A stretch of 64,000 nt of DNA from Plasmodium malariae (Eukaryota; Apicomplexa; Aconoidasida; Haemosporida; Plasmodiidae), in the NCBI RefSeq assembly GCF_900090045.1, contig NC_041788.1:806001-870000 (forward strand), read 5' to 3'. The first letter of the stretch is position 1. Each line of letters begins with the position of its first letter. This document shows, one piece after another, positions 21,968 to 32,252 of this stretch. The position numbers and the translations under genes were made by a program. Below the pieces are notes generated by a model. That model had not been told where the DNA came from and did no database searches. It worked only from the letters and a program-made list of their open reading frames with translations.

Positions 21968-23306
21968 TTAAAAACACCTTTTGTCAACAAAAGGTAAGAA
22001 ACTCGAGGAAAAAATAAAAGACCCATAGGAAGGAAAAAGTGGATCTGCCTTCAAAGTATCTTCACATAAAAAGATTTTTTCCCTTTTTTCTGAACCCTCT
22101 TTGAATGTATTTTGATTAAAAGAAATAGATTGCTTTTTATTATAATAATCAAAAATAGTCATATGTGGGAAATTAATTGACGAAGGAATAAAAAAAATAA
22201 AAGGAGGATCTAATTTAAATTTTCTGTTCATTAATAATGGTGTAGTACATTTAGTAAGACATATTTCACACTTTCTTTTTTTATTTTTTTCTTTTAAATA
22301 TAATTCAATATATTTATTTTGAACATCATCAAAGGTTCTTTTCATTTTCCACGATATATATAACCATGGGTCTCCAAAATCTACATCATAATAATTTAAA
22401 TAATAAGCTAACTGTTCTTCATGTTCTTTTGACCAGGGTTTATTCTCATTTTCTAAAGGTGGAGCTTGAAAGTTTTTAACAAAGTCATCATACGAATCTT
22501 CAGGATATAAACCATATTTACACTTATTTACATACTTCCATATTTTTCTCCTCTGTTCATTTGTTATACATCCTATATTAAATAATTCTTTTGGTGTTAC
22601 TGTAATAAAATCTTTCCAACTCTTAAAACATTTTTCTATTTCATCAATATTCTCACCTATGTCTATATTTTCTAAAAAAGTTCTAACGTCCCAATTTTTG
22701 GGTGCCTCACTTGCACAGCTTTTTAAAAGTTCCCGTTTTTCCTTTTCTATTTCTTCTATCTTCTGTCTCCTCAAGTGTTGCCTGAAAAGTTTTAAGTCGA
22801 AGAATCTCCTCTTCTTCTTGAGTAGCGGGCCTACAAATTGGTGAGAAAAAGAGGGAAAAAAAGAGGGAAAAAAAGGTAGAAAAGAAAAACGTGAAAGAAG
22901 TGGAAGAAGTGGAAGAAATGGAAGAAGTGGAATATGTGAAAGAAAAACAAAATAAACAAAATGGAGAAATAAATAAAATAAAGAAATTTTTTTTTTTTTT
23001 TTTTTAAATAAATTGTGAGCATTAAGAAAATCTAAAAAATTCTCCAAATGCACATTTACAAACATTCGCTTCAAATTTTGGTGCTCAGTTTTGTCTATGT
23101 TGTGTTTTCAACTTTCGTCTATTCGCTTTTACGCACTTTCGGTACTTTTTTTTTTTTTTTCTTCTTTTTGTTTATTCTCTTGACAGTTTTCGAACATTCT
23201 ATCCAAGCAGAGAATTTCTATTACCTGTGTCATCCGAGCTCCTACGAAGTGCTGATGTGTGTACTAGTCTAGCGTTCTTAAAAGTTCTTATTAATATTTT
23301 ATTCAT
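21968..23306 (-). CDS. IGR-motif mitochondrial ribosomal protein, mS41-like, 2 exons
   Basis: Exon 1 is 23225-23306 and exon 2 is 21968-22830. The 394-base intron begins GTAATAG and ends TTTGTAG, phases match, and the product is about 314 aa. Exon 1 encodes MNKILIRTFKNARLVHTSA followed by LRRSSDDT, a typical mitochondrial presequence. Residues about 73-134 match the IGR motif (Fyv4/mS41, small mitoribosomal subunit): NWDVRTFLENIDIGENIDEI, an FKSWKDF helix, TPKELFNIGC and QRRKIWKYVNKCKYG. A further C-terminal half has a CEICLTKC cluster of unknown meaning. The open frame continues into the intron on the 5' side, where its Leu/Phe/Pro-rich translation is not protein-like. The splice model is strong. 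The mS41 name rests on one motif and may be too specific. Confidence 0.7.
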
Positions 23307-24482
23307 TAAAAAAAAAAAAAAGATGCTACAGGTATCTTTGTGCAATTTTTGAACATACAAAAATATATATGCACACAACTCATAACAAATATTTTTTTTA
23401 CTTTTTCGGATACTCAAATATTTCTACAAATTTATTATAATTAAATACTAGTGAAAAACGAACAATTTCGTTATGCAAAACACAAGTTGGGTTTAGGTGA
23501 ACGTTTCTTTTTTTTTTTTTTTTTTTTTTTATAGTTCTTCATATATATAAATTTACAAGGCCCAACATTTTACATTTACTAGTTTACGTGTATTTGCATA
23601 TGTAAGCCTATATATATACATATAGATAGCATATATATATATATATACATACGTTATTTCTTTCTTTTGGGGTTATGATAAAAATTAAATCATGATTCAA
23701 AGTTTGCTGTGAGTTAAAACACGAATATCTTAGAAGCACAATTTACTATTTAGGAAAGCACTAAACTAGTATCACCATTTGATAACAATCCGTTTTGTAA
23801 TCACTTCTTTAACTTCGACAGTGCACGATTTCTTTCATGGAATTTAAAAAATTCTTTCAATTATTTTCACACACAAAAGAAAAATGAAACGATACAAAAT
23901 GTGACAAAACGTAATGTAGCAAAGCCTATACTGTATATGACTTTTTCGTCAACAAAATTTTATTTGCTTGGTGTATTTTTTTTTTTTTTAAGAAGGAAAA
24001 TGCAAGAGAAAATGTGTTTATCCTATAGTAAAATTTTTGAACTCCCCTTACGAATTTAATTTTTGACATACAATTTTCATCTTTCGTTATTCTAACGAAA
24101 ACGCGATTTTTACGTTTTTACAATTAATCCTTTTTTTTTTTTTTTCTATTTTAATTTTTTTTTTTATTAATTTTTTTTTTATTAATTTTTTTTTTTTTTC
24201 ATTTTTTCATCCATTTTCTCATTCAGTTTTTCATCTATTTTTTCGCACAGTTTTTCATCTATTTTTTCGCACAGTTTTTCATCTATTCTTTCGCACAGTT
24301 TTTCATCATTTTTTCGCACAGTTTTTCATCTATTTTTTCGCACAGTTTTTCATCCATTTTTTCGCTCAGTTTTTCATCCATTTTTTCATTCATTTTTTCT
24401 TTTTTTTTTCCATTAAAAACACAAACAACTGCTTATATATGCATATTTACGCTGTTACACACCGGCATCTCATGAACTTAAA
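23307..24482. promoter_or_regulatory. Divergent region between mS41-like (-) and SDHAF2-like (+)
   Basis: About 1.2 kb with no credible gene. It has poly(T) runs, a (TA)n tract near 23632-23646 and a 24-bp tandem repeat immediately upstream of the SDHAF2-like gene. Both promoters should lie here. Confidence 0.55.
24225..24400. repeat. 24-bp tandem repeat upstream of the SDHAF2-like gene
   Basis: About seven copies of CAGTTTTTCATCTATTTTTTCGCA occur, with CATCC and CGCTCA variants at the edges and one shortened copy near 24305. They end some 80 bases before the start codon and so probably lie in the 5' UTR or core promoter. Confidence 0.85.
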
Positions 24483-25037
24483 ATGAATGTGCATTCTTTT
24501 CGTAAATTCTCAAGATTAGAAATATATAGACCTTCGAAATTTAGTGAGATAAAAAAAAGACTTTATTTAAAAAAAAAATTATTTAGCGTAATTATGAAAA
24601 ATGCAAAGAGAGAGTTACAAAAGAAAGAAAAAAGTAAATGTGGTAAACATGCCGAAGAAGACGTTTTTTATAGTACTATAGCATCTTATCCTGAAAACAA
24701 GACCCGAATTTATAAAAATAATAAATACAACGTATATGAAAATTATAATCATTGGCAAGACGATGGGGAAAAACCTTCTATTGAAAGACTTTTTTTTATA
24801 TGCAGTTCCATGGGGTGTTTAGAATTACAGTACGTTTTATCTTCTTTTATAAATTACCAAAAAAATATACTAAAAGATGAAGATATCTTGACATTATATA
24901 AGTTCTTGGACTTATCCGAAAAAGATATGTATGATTACCTATGTGGAATTGAGTTAATGCCACAGAATTTCTTGCAAACTGCAGTCATACGGTGTTTGCT
25001 AAAATTTATAAATGTTAACCATCCCTCTTTGAATTAA
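24483..25037 (+). CDS. Succinate dehydrogenase assembly factor 2-like protein (SDHAF2/Sdh5/SdhE fold)
   Basis: SDHAF2 helps attach FAD covalently to the flavoprotein subunit of succinate dehydrogenase in the mitochondrial matrix. The 184-aa product has a basic N-terminus (MNVHSFRKFSRLEIYRPSKF) suited to import. Residues 100-177 align with the five-helix family domain: IERLFFICSSMGCLELQYVL, then FLDLSEKDMYDYLCG and a C-terminal LLKFI helix. The D-x-Y-D/W-x-x-G element is intact. The family's RG-x-x-E motif reads M110-G111-C-L-E114 here, so the arginine is replaced by methionine. A neighbouring YRS is FIC. That is unusual for a functional flavinator and could mean a divergent mechanism. Single exon; start is the first Met. 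Confidence 0.7.
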   Translation: MNVHSFRKFSRLEIYRPSKFSEIKKRLYLKKKLFSVIMKNAKRELQKKEKSKCGKHAEEDVFYSTIASYPENKTRIYKNNKYNVYENYNHWQDDGEKPSIERLFFICSSMGCLELQYVLSSFINYQKNILKDEDILTLYKFLDLSEKDMYDYLCGIELMPQNFLQTAVIRCLLKFINVNHPSLN

Positions 25038-26131
25038 ACATACATGTTTTTACATTTGTATGTGTATGCTTGTATTTCGATCTCTAAAAACGAATTTTTA
25101 CTGTTACGTTGGTTTTTTTTTCTTTTTTTCTTTTTTTTAATTTTTTCTTTTTTTTAATTTTTTCTTTTTTTCCTTTTTTAATTTTTCTTGAAGTATGCAA
25201 AAATTTTAAAGAAAAAAAAAAACCTTATGTATATTTTATTTTGTTTTTTTATTTTTCTTGCACTTTCTTTTTTTCGATCGTTATATCTTCAGTTCACAGT
25301 AGTGTATTAATGAAGTTGTTTTGTTTTTTTCTTTTTGTTGCCAATATCGTGTATGAACGCATATACTTGAATATATATATGTATATGATTATAGTTATAT
25401 GTATTTATATAAATATATATACATGCATACATACATAATTTATCAGTACACATATACGTTTACACATGTATATGGCAATATTCATTTTTACAAGCAGAAA
25501 GTAGCTTTTCTTGAAAATTAAATTAAAAACGTCATAAACTTGCAGTTTCTTGATTAAAATTATTTCAAATTTCTTCTTTTTTTAAAAAAAGTACGCTCAT
25601 AAGTAATATCCTTAAACTCCCTTATTTTTCTTTTCAAAAAAAAGCTAAACAGTATCATGCATGTTTAAGTTAGCAAAGCGTTCTTTATTTTGATTTATCT
25701 TAAAAAAAGCAAAAAATATACGAAGCCTAACCTAAATAAAAACACATTTATATGCAAATATAATTTTTTTTTTTTTTTGTATCATTATGTTATGCATTAT
25801 GTGTTATGATATTGTAAAATAAGACTTTGTACACATATTTTTTCTCCTTAATATACATATATATATAATAATTAAGGGGTAAAACACAAAATTCGTTGTA
25901 TATATTGAAAATAGTATGAGGATTTAAAATATCATAATAGTGTTTTCATGAGATAAAATTTATGTAGTTTTTTTTTTTTTTTTCAGTTCTTATTTATTTG
26001 TATGCAATTGTAAATCCCATTTTCGTACGGTATTTTCTTTGGCATTATATATGCAAGTTAATTTTATCCAATTTTTTCTAAAAATTTTATGAATAAATTT
26101 ATTCACACTCCCCACTCTCCCCAAATAACAC
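25038..26131. other. Region between SDHAF2-like (+) and OSCP (+)
   Basis: T-rich 3' flank followed by an AT-rich stretch that should hold the OSCP promoter. The long Phe-rich open frame at 25109-25438 is a translation of poly(T) and TATATG repeats. No other signal seen. Confidence 0.55.
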
Positions 26132-26890
26132 ATGAAAACTTTAAGATGCTCTCGTCAGCTCACTCGTTTGACACATGGAAACATGTGGAAGCATTTTCAG
26201 AAAAATGATTATTCTGTGCTTTTATTTTGTAAGAGAAATATTAGAAGTCAGGTAAAAAATAATAAGGTAAGTTATACGACAAGGTACTACAGCAACAGCT
26301 TCGAGGAAGAGAAAAAGAATACTGAAGAATATTATTTATCCATGGGTGATAATATAGAAAAACGGTATAGCTTGGCTTTATATAATGTAGGAAAAAGAAG
26401 TAACAAAATAAATGAAATTTCCAGTGATATCTTATTTGTTAAAAATAATTTCCTTAAAGATAAAGTATTTTTAAACTTTTTACACATACCAAATATTGAA
26501 AATAAAGAAAAGCTAGATTTCTTAAAAAATCAATGCAAAAAATATAATAATAATAATTTCAGTACAATAACAAGCAATTTTTTAGAGTCTCTATTTGATT
26601 CCAAAAGGATAAATTTCTTACCCAAAATTATAGAAGAATTTGAATTATTACTAATGAAAGATAGGAAAGAAATAAAATGTACAGTTTACACAGCAAAAGA
26701 ATTGGATAACAGTTATAAAAAGAAAGTGCACGATTCGATACTTTTCAGATTGAAAAATGAATTGAAACCACTTATTGAGTATAAAACCGATGCAACTATT
26801 TTGGGAGGACTGGTTCTAAAAATCGGCAATCAAGTTTTTGATTTTTCGGCTAAGTCAAAAATTGAAAAAATTAAAAGTACGTTGTTATAG
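26132..26890 (+). CDS. Mitochondrial ATP synthase subunit OSCP (delta family)
   Basis: OSCP links the peripheral stalk to the F1 head of mitochondrial ATP synthase. The 252-aa product begins with a long basic presequence with few acidic residues (MKTLRCSRQLTRLTHGNMWK). The domain starts at about residue 78 with RYSLALYNVGKRSNKINEI, the usual first helix. It ends with the family's C-terminal signature GGLVLKIGNQVFDFSAKSKI near 225-244. Between them is a helical N-terminal domain containing an FLNFLHIPNIENKEK helix and a FEL...VYTAKELD segment. Length and order fit the family. Single exon, start chosen as the first Met. Confidence is high because both ends of the family pattern are intact. Confidence 0.92.
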   Translation: MKTLRCSRQLTRLTHGNMWKHFQKNDYSVLLFCKRNIRSQVKNNKVSYTTRYYSNSFEEEKKNTEEYYLSMGDNIEKRYSLALYNVGKRSNKINEISSDILFVKNNFLKDKVFLNFLHIPNIENKEKLDFLKNQCKKYNNNNFSTITSNFLESLFDSKRINFLPKIIEEFELLLMKDRKEIKCTVYTAKELDNSYKKKVHDSILFRLKNELKPLIEYKTDATILGGLVLKIGNQVFDFSAKSKIEKIKSTLL

Positions 26891-26919
26891 TAACCCCTTA
26901 GGACAAACTGTTAGTACGT

Positions 26920-27013
26920 ATATATATACATATAGATATAGATATAAATAGATATATAGATATAGATACAGATATAGATAGATATATAGATATAGATATA
27001 AATAGATATATGC
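26920..27013. repeat. GATATA/AATAGATATATA microsatellite
   Basis: Interrupted hexanucleotide repeat (TAGATA variants) directly downstream of OSCP. Non-coding. Confidence 0.85.
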
Positions 27014-27919
27014 ATGTTCTTATAAATGAGTATACAATAGCTAATTCACAATTTTGTTCCAAACTTTTGAAAATGCAGCCGTTTTGTCATTAACGCAGAT
27101 GGGTGTAGGGGATTGTTAACTGGTATTTCATAAGAATATATACTATCGTGCTCACATATATACATACATGAATACTTACGTGCATATGCATATATACACC
27201 TATTGTGGTGCTTTTTTTATTACGCATAAAAGGTAAAAAAAAAGAAGAAACATTTAGCACAATGGAATATAGCTTTTATTTTTATTGCAAGCACTGTTCG
27301 TATTGAGGCATATAAGCATTTTTTCCAGAAATGAGTTTTATCGTAAGTTCTATTTGCTCTTTTTTTTTTTTTTTTTCATTTTTTCTATATTTTTATATTT
27401 GTATATTCCTATATTTCTATTTTTCTGTATATATATTTTTTTTTTATATTATCACCTTGTGAACGCTTAAATTTTATAATGTAAAATAACTGTATAATTC
27501 ATATTTTGTACGGACAATAATTGTAATCGTTCTTTACCCATATAACGTCCTCCACCTCGAATTTTATTTCATATTAATGTGTCGAACTGGAAAATGTTTT
27601 TTTGGAAAACATCTCATTTGACTTTTTGTGCTCTTTTTTTTTTTTTTTTTTTTCCCCCTTTTTTTTGATAATATTTAAAACAACGTAATACTATTTTACA
27701 TAGCTAAAAAAATATTTTTCTTTAATACTTGCATTTTTACGACTTTAGTATGTGCATGCATTAATATATTTTATTATTTTATTTTATTTTTTTTGTACCC
27801 TTTTAATGTTCTTTCATTTATCCAGTTTATCAAGCTATATCACAATGTACTGTACTATATCCAATATATCATAATACATAGTAGTATGTAATAAAATGTA
27901 ATAATATACACGTAAGTAC

Positions 27920-28034
27920 CTTCACATATGGTAGTGTAAGCTGGCGCATCTTGTATATTACTGTACTCTTCTTCAACTCCATCGAAGGCTAAAATATGTT
28001 CCAAATTTTTTAACATAAGAATGAGCCTGCGCAT
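27920..28034 (-). CDS. Candidate first exon of an unrecognised small spliced gene
   Basis: On the minus strand an ATG at 28034 opens a frame reading MRRLILMLKNLEHILAFDGV, then EEEYSNIQDAPAYTTICE. An in-frame stop precedes it and a GGTACTTAC donor follows at 27920. The acidic, mixed composition is unlike the surrounding AT-rich DNA and looks coding. One phase-compatible continuation is 27467-27555. It begins GGGRYMGKERLQLL after a CGAG acceptor and stops at 27467. That acceptor lacks a pyrimidine tract, so the second exon is uncertain. It would be divergent from the 1049-aa gene. I do not recognise the protein. Confidence 0.35.
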
Positions 28035-28198
28035 GGTAGTGCTTTCGTGCTACTATAGAGAGAAATTACAACTACGTTATATAGCAATAAAATAAATATG
28101 CAGCGTTATACATAACTGTGAAGACAAAACTACGGCAACCTTACTTCAAAACCACTTGTATACGTATAAATTAGCTTATAAGCACTCATATATGTACA

Positions 28199-28242
<44 letters not shown>

Positions 28243-28282
28243 TGTATATTTGCTTACTTATATGTATGCATCTGTTCCTTAG

Positions 28283-31200
28283 ATGCACGAGTCACACCGC
28301 TTGGGCACGATGGAAGAGAAAATTAAATCCCATCTAAAGGCCTTAAACTTTGTAGAAGTATGCAACTGCATAGATAAGAAGGAGACAGAAATTGGCGACA
28401 TAGCCAAATGGGTATGCTACAATAAGCTTCTTATTAACATAAAACTTCTAGAAAAATGTAGTGAAAATACAAGTTTGAAACAAAATATATTAGACGAGCT
28501 AGATAACGAAATTATTAAGACTACAAAAATTGTCAAAATTGATAAAAAGGATAAGGTGGACGTATATTTATGTATAAAAAGGTATGTCTTTCTTTTGTAT
28601 AAGATACTTTCCCATTTTGAAAAAGTTAATTTAGAAACAAACAAAATGGTATATGAGGTATTTCTTATCTTTTCCATAAAACTTGTTATCCTTTATGACG
28701 AGAAGGAATTTCTGCTAAATATCATTCATAGCTTGGTTAATAATGTAGAGAATAATAAAAAAAAAAATAATTCACAGGAAAATTTATTTTTATTCGAATT
28801 TGCAAAAAATTTATTTGACTTATACTGTTTTATTATGTTACCTGATTTTATTTTTTTACATTCTTTGTTAATTTATTTATATAATAATATCAACATGGAC
28901 ATATGTCACAATTTGAAGAATGAAAGAATACAACTAATCTGCTACATATTAAAGAATATTAATATACTTTTTGAAAAATTGCTTAAACACAGTGATAGCA
29001 CCTTAACAAGTATTTACGACGATGAAAAGAATGACCGATCATCTCTTTTAATCGAACTAAGGGATAGCTTAAACATCATATATCCCAAGACAGAATGTCT
29101 GGTTGATACGATTAGTAAATCAAATACAAAAATAATATTTAAGGAGTGTAATTATTTCCACCTTTTATATAAAACAATTCAAATATCATTCAATACAAAT
29201 AAATACTCATTGGAGAAGGAGAAGTATCATCATAATTATAATTATGCAAATGTAAATATAAATAATTTTCTTTTGTTACTTAAAATTTTATCTCCAAATT
29301 TTTTGGTATGGACAGCTCGTAAGGATAACAAAGAAAAGATATATAAAGAATTACAACAAATAATATATACATATGAAGAAACTGAATTCTATAAGTTCAA
29401 CTATATATACGTCATAGATAATTTGCAGAATTATAATTATTTAAATGAGACTACAGGTTGTCTCTTCTTCTTCTACCTTTCGTTGCTCTCTTTAAATGAG
29501 ATCAATAAAAATTTGGATAAACAAATTAACATTTTAGTGAGTACCTTAATAGGAAACTATTTTTCTTTTTTTCAAAGAAGACATAATTTTGTACTCCCCA
29601 AAGATACGATCTTATTACCAAACCGAGGAAAAATAATACAGTCAAAAAGAGGAGTGTTAAGCCAAAAAAATGAAGAACACACAATCGAACAGTTTGAAGA
29701 CTCCGTTTTCCATGAGAATACAAAAAATGATCGATGTATGCATGTGATGAAGGAAAAACGTTTTTCAAAAAATGTAGAAGCATATTGCCAGGTGAAAGAG
29801 CAAAAAAAGAATACACACGAATGCACTATTTATGACAGTAAAAATTGCGCAAATATTTGCAAAATTAGTTTTGACATATTATTTAAACACAGTCATAAAA
29901 TAATAATGAAACTGAAAAATTTAATCATTTGGGGATATATATATCCTGATGATAGCGAAGAATTGAACTTTTTGAATTTGGCTAATATCTTCATTTTTAA
30001 TGATGATATGTATACTACTAACCAAAAGAAGGAATCCCTCAGTGAATACTTATTCAAGAGACATAACTTTTTTATATACAATTATTCAGTTTTCAAAAAT
30101 ACATATGAGTGTAAAACTTTGTCCTATAAGTATATGGACGTTTTTTCTGATTTTATCTCTTCTTTAATTCTAAATATTATCCTTGTGCTAGCTAAAATTC
30201 ATTTGTCATGTAGTTACATACTTCAACAGGATAGTGAAAAGGGAGATCGGGACAAAACACAGCTTAATAGGAGATGTGCTAACGTGAAAGTTTTCACGAA
30301 CGAGTGCGTCATCAATGATTTTTACTGCACAAGGGGGGGGAAATTAGAGCAATCAAAGAAGATGCAGCAAACACAGCAAGAGCCACTCATAACAAAAGAT
30401 GAGACAAATGTAAACACGAACGACACGAACAGCAACATTCGACATACTTGCGTCAAAGTGGACGAAGAAACAAGTGCAGACAAAACCAAAGACGCTTTGA
30501 ATAAACTCAAAGGTGATATTATAAACTCGTATTACCACATAGAAACTGTCCCAGTTGATGAAAGAATGGAATTCTTTTTTAATGAGTTACTTTTTATTTG
30601 TTTTAAATTAATTAATTATCCCTCAAAAAATGTCCGAAAATATTGTATTTCTGTCATATCACTTGTTATACCGAAAATAAATATAAAATCTTCTTACATC
30701 AATTATGTTGATAAAAAAACAGATACATTTATTACCTTTATAGATGATGATGAAACATATGATCAGAGTGAAGTTATTAAAAATTATGTTTATTTAAAAT
30801 GTAAAATTAATAAATACTTAAATTTGAACTTGATTAAATCTATTGAGAAATTAATACGCATTTGTTTTTTAAAACTGAGTAACAGAAATTTGTGTTCAAT
30901 TATTTGTAAAAATATTTTATTCTCATTTTGCTCTCATCCTTTTGTAATGCCATTTATTTTACATAAATACGTTAATATCATTTTATATCTAATAGAAACT
31001 AATTACATTATTCTAATTGTCGATTCGTTAAAATGTTTATTCATGTTATATCAGATAAATGCTCAGGATATGAAAATTTACAACTATGACATAGTATATA
31101 GACTGCATTTACTATTCAACGTATTTCAAGAAAATAATAATCCGCATATAAACATGAATGATACTACTATAAATGATAATAATTTAGTGATTAATAATCA

Positions 31201-31432
31201 CCCATCCGTAAATTCTAATAATTTAACCTCGTTTTTAAAAAAATTTTATTTTAACATCAATCAAGTTGACAAGGGAAGAGAAGAAATATTACTACACATA
31301 AAACTTATCTTACATTGTTTACACATTAATTGTTCAGAAGAAGAATATTTTAAATTAATTCGCATTTTTTCAAAACATCCCAAGGAATTTCAAGAATATT
31401 CAAAAAGTTTTCAGCTTTTTTCTGCTTTCTAA
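28283..31432 (+). CDS. Large alpha-helical protein of unknown function
   Basis: Single exon, 1049 aa. I do not recognise the family. It is almost entirely predicted helix, with many Leu/Ile/Phe/Tyr-rich amphipathic stretches and few low-complexity inserts. The latter include a Lys/Glu/Asn region at about 450-500 and a hydrophilic insert at about 655-740. Segments such as NELLFICFKLINYPSKNVRK and LCSIICKNILFSFCSHPFVM resemble HEAT/ARM-type helical pairs, so a scaffold or solenoid role is possible. There is no signal peptide or zinc motif, and the hydrophobic stretches look like solenoid cores, not membrane spans. The start may be Met1 (MHESHRLGTM) or Met10 (MEEKIKSHLKAL). The second is attractive because the first ATG directly follows a TTAG, which could be a splice acceptor. 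Confidence 0.8.
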   Translation: MHESHRLGTMEEKIKSHLKALNFVEVCNCIDKKETEIGDIAKWVCYNKLLINIKLLEKCSENTSLKQNILDELDNEIIKTTKIVKIDKKDKVDVYLCIKRYVFLLYKILSHFEKVNLETNKMVYEVFLIFSIKLVILYDEKEFLLNIIHSLVNNVENNKKKNNSQENLFLFEFAKNLFDLYCFIMLPDFIFLHSLLIYLYNNINMDICHNLKNERIQLICYILKNINILFEKLLKHSDSTLTSIYDDEKNDRSSLLIELRDSLNIIYPKTECLVDTISKSNTKIIFKECNYFHLLYKTIQISFNTNKYSLEKEKYHHNYNYANVNINNFLLLLKILSPNFLVWTARKDNKEKIYKELQQIIYTYEETEFYKFNYIYVIDNLQNYNYLNETTGCLFFFYLSLLSLNEINKNLDKQINILVSTLIGNYFSFFQRRHNFVLPKDTILLPNRGKIIQSKRGVLSQKNEEHTIEQFEDSVFHENTKNDRCMHVMKEKRFSKNVEAYCQVKEQKKNTHECTIYDSKNCANICKISFDILFKHSHKIIMKLKNLIIWGYIYPDDSEELNFLNLANIFIFNDDMYTTNQKKESLSEYLFKRHNFFIYNYSVFKNTYECKTLSYKYMDVFSDFISSLILNIILVLAKIHLSCSYILQQDSEKGDRDKTQLNRRCANVKVFTNECVINDFYCTRGGKLEQSKKMQQTQQEPLITKDETNVNTNDTNSNIRHTCVKVDEETSADKTKDALNKLKGDIINSYYHIETVPVDERMEFFFNELLFICFKLINYPSKNVRKYCISVISLVIPKINIKSSYINYVDKKTDTFITFIDDDETYDQSEVIKNYVYLKCKINKYLNLNLIKSIEKLIRICFLKLSNRNLCSIICKNILFSFCSHPFVMPFILHKYVNIILYLIETNYIILIVDSLKCLFMLYQINAQDMKIYNYDIVYRLHLLFNVFQENNNPHINMNDTTINDNNLVINNHPSVNSNNLTSFLKKFYFNINQVDKGREEILLHIKLILHCLHINCSEEEYFKLIRIFSKHPKEFQEYSKSFQLFSAF

Positions 31433-31698
31433 AATGGCGTATTTCTTTTATTTTGTACATTATAGAGAAAAAGTATGGTACCAATACAATGCAGTTATTT
31501 GTGCTTTAGTTACAGCTAAAATATTTGTAAAAAAAAAAAAAAGTAAAGTTTTAACATTGCGATTTATGCTTCTTTCTTTTTTCTTTTTTTAATAAATGAT
31601 TATTTTGGCTGCGTAGAACGTGTCCCCCATCATATTAATTGTTCTTCGCGTGCATCCTTGCAAATTTAATCGAATAACTCACATGCGAACACACGTAC

Positions 31699-31741
<43 letters not shown>

Positions 31742-32252
31742 TGTTTGTATATTTTATATGTTTGCAAGTATATATAAGGTATATTTTGTTATGTGTACAT
31801 TTTTATCTGAATACAATCAGTGTGTGCTGTTTTGAACATATATAGACATTCGTGTTTGCTCAATTATCAGTGCTTAACGGTGCAAATTATATAGAAAAAG
31901 AAAAAAATATATGCTTATATTTGTTAATGAGTTTATATGTAAGAACGCAAAAATATAATTTAATCAAAGATTCCAAATAGACAAATTATAAGAGTAACGG
32001 AGTTCATACATATGTTCATACATACGTTCATACGTACGTTCATACATACGTTCATACGTACATACATGTTTATGTATACGTACGAATTAGGAGCAGATTG
32101 AGATAGTTGCAAGGATCCACTTACAATTTTGTGTTATATGCTTTTAGATATATACACATATGCTGAAATAATGTGATAAAAAATTTTTAATAAAATTTAT
32201 TTTTTTAAAATATACTAAAAAGTATATAAAATGAATAAACAGATAAGTAGAA
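31433..32252. other. Region between the 1049-aa gene (+) and the small TM gene (+)
   Basis: AT-rich, with a (TA)n tract at 31700-31738 and an octamer repeat (CATACGTT/CATACGTA) at 32005-32066. The open frame at 31620-31835 is mostly microsatellite. The promoter of the small TM gene should be here. Confidence 0.5.
32005..32066. repeat. CATACGTT octamer repeat
   Basis: About seven copies of CATACATA/CATACGTT/CATACGTA in tandem. Non-coding. Confidence 0.75.

Larger units (their letters stand above)
26891..28282. other. Region between OSCP (+) and the 1049-aa gene (+)
   Basis: It starts with a GATATA microsatellite (26920-27013). It contains a candidate minus-strand coding exon at 27920-28034 (listed separately), a TGCATGCA motif at 27753-27760 and a (TA)n tract at 28201-28240 just upstream of the next gene. 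Confidence 0.5.

Noticed and set aside
21582..22017. Phe/Leu/Tyr-rich frames between VPS18 and mS41
   Set aside because: They come from T runs in the 137-bp duplication.
22831..23074. N-terminal part of the single open frame over the mS41-like gene
   Set aside because: Leu/Phe/Pro-rich, begins without ATG in the longest form and is best explained as intron; exon 1 at 23225-23306 fits in phase.
25109..25438. 109-codon Phe-rich frame downstream of the SDHAF2-like gene
   Set aside because: Built from poly(T) and TATATG microsatellite; no domain-like sequence.
27753..27760. TGCATGCA, a motif bound by some ApiAP2 factors
   Set aside because: A single copy in DNA full of TATGCA repeats; no basis to call a regulatory site.
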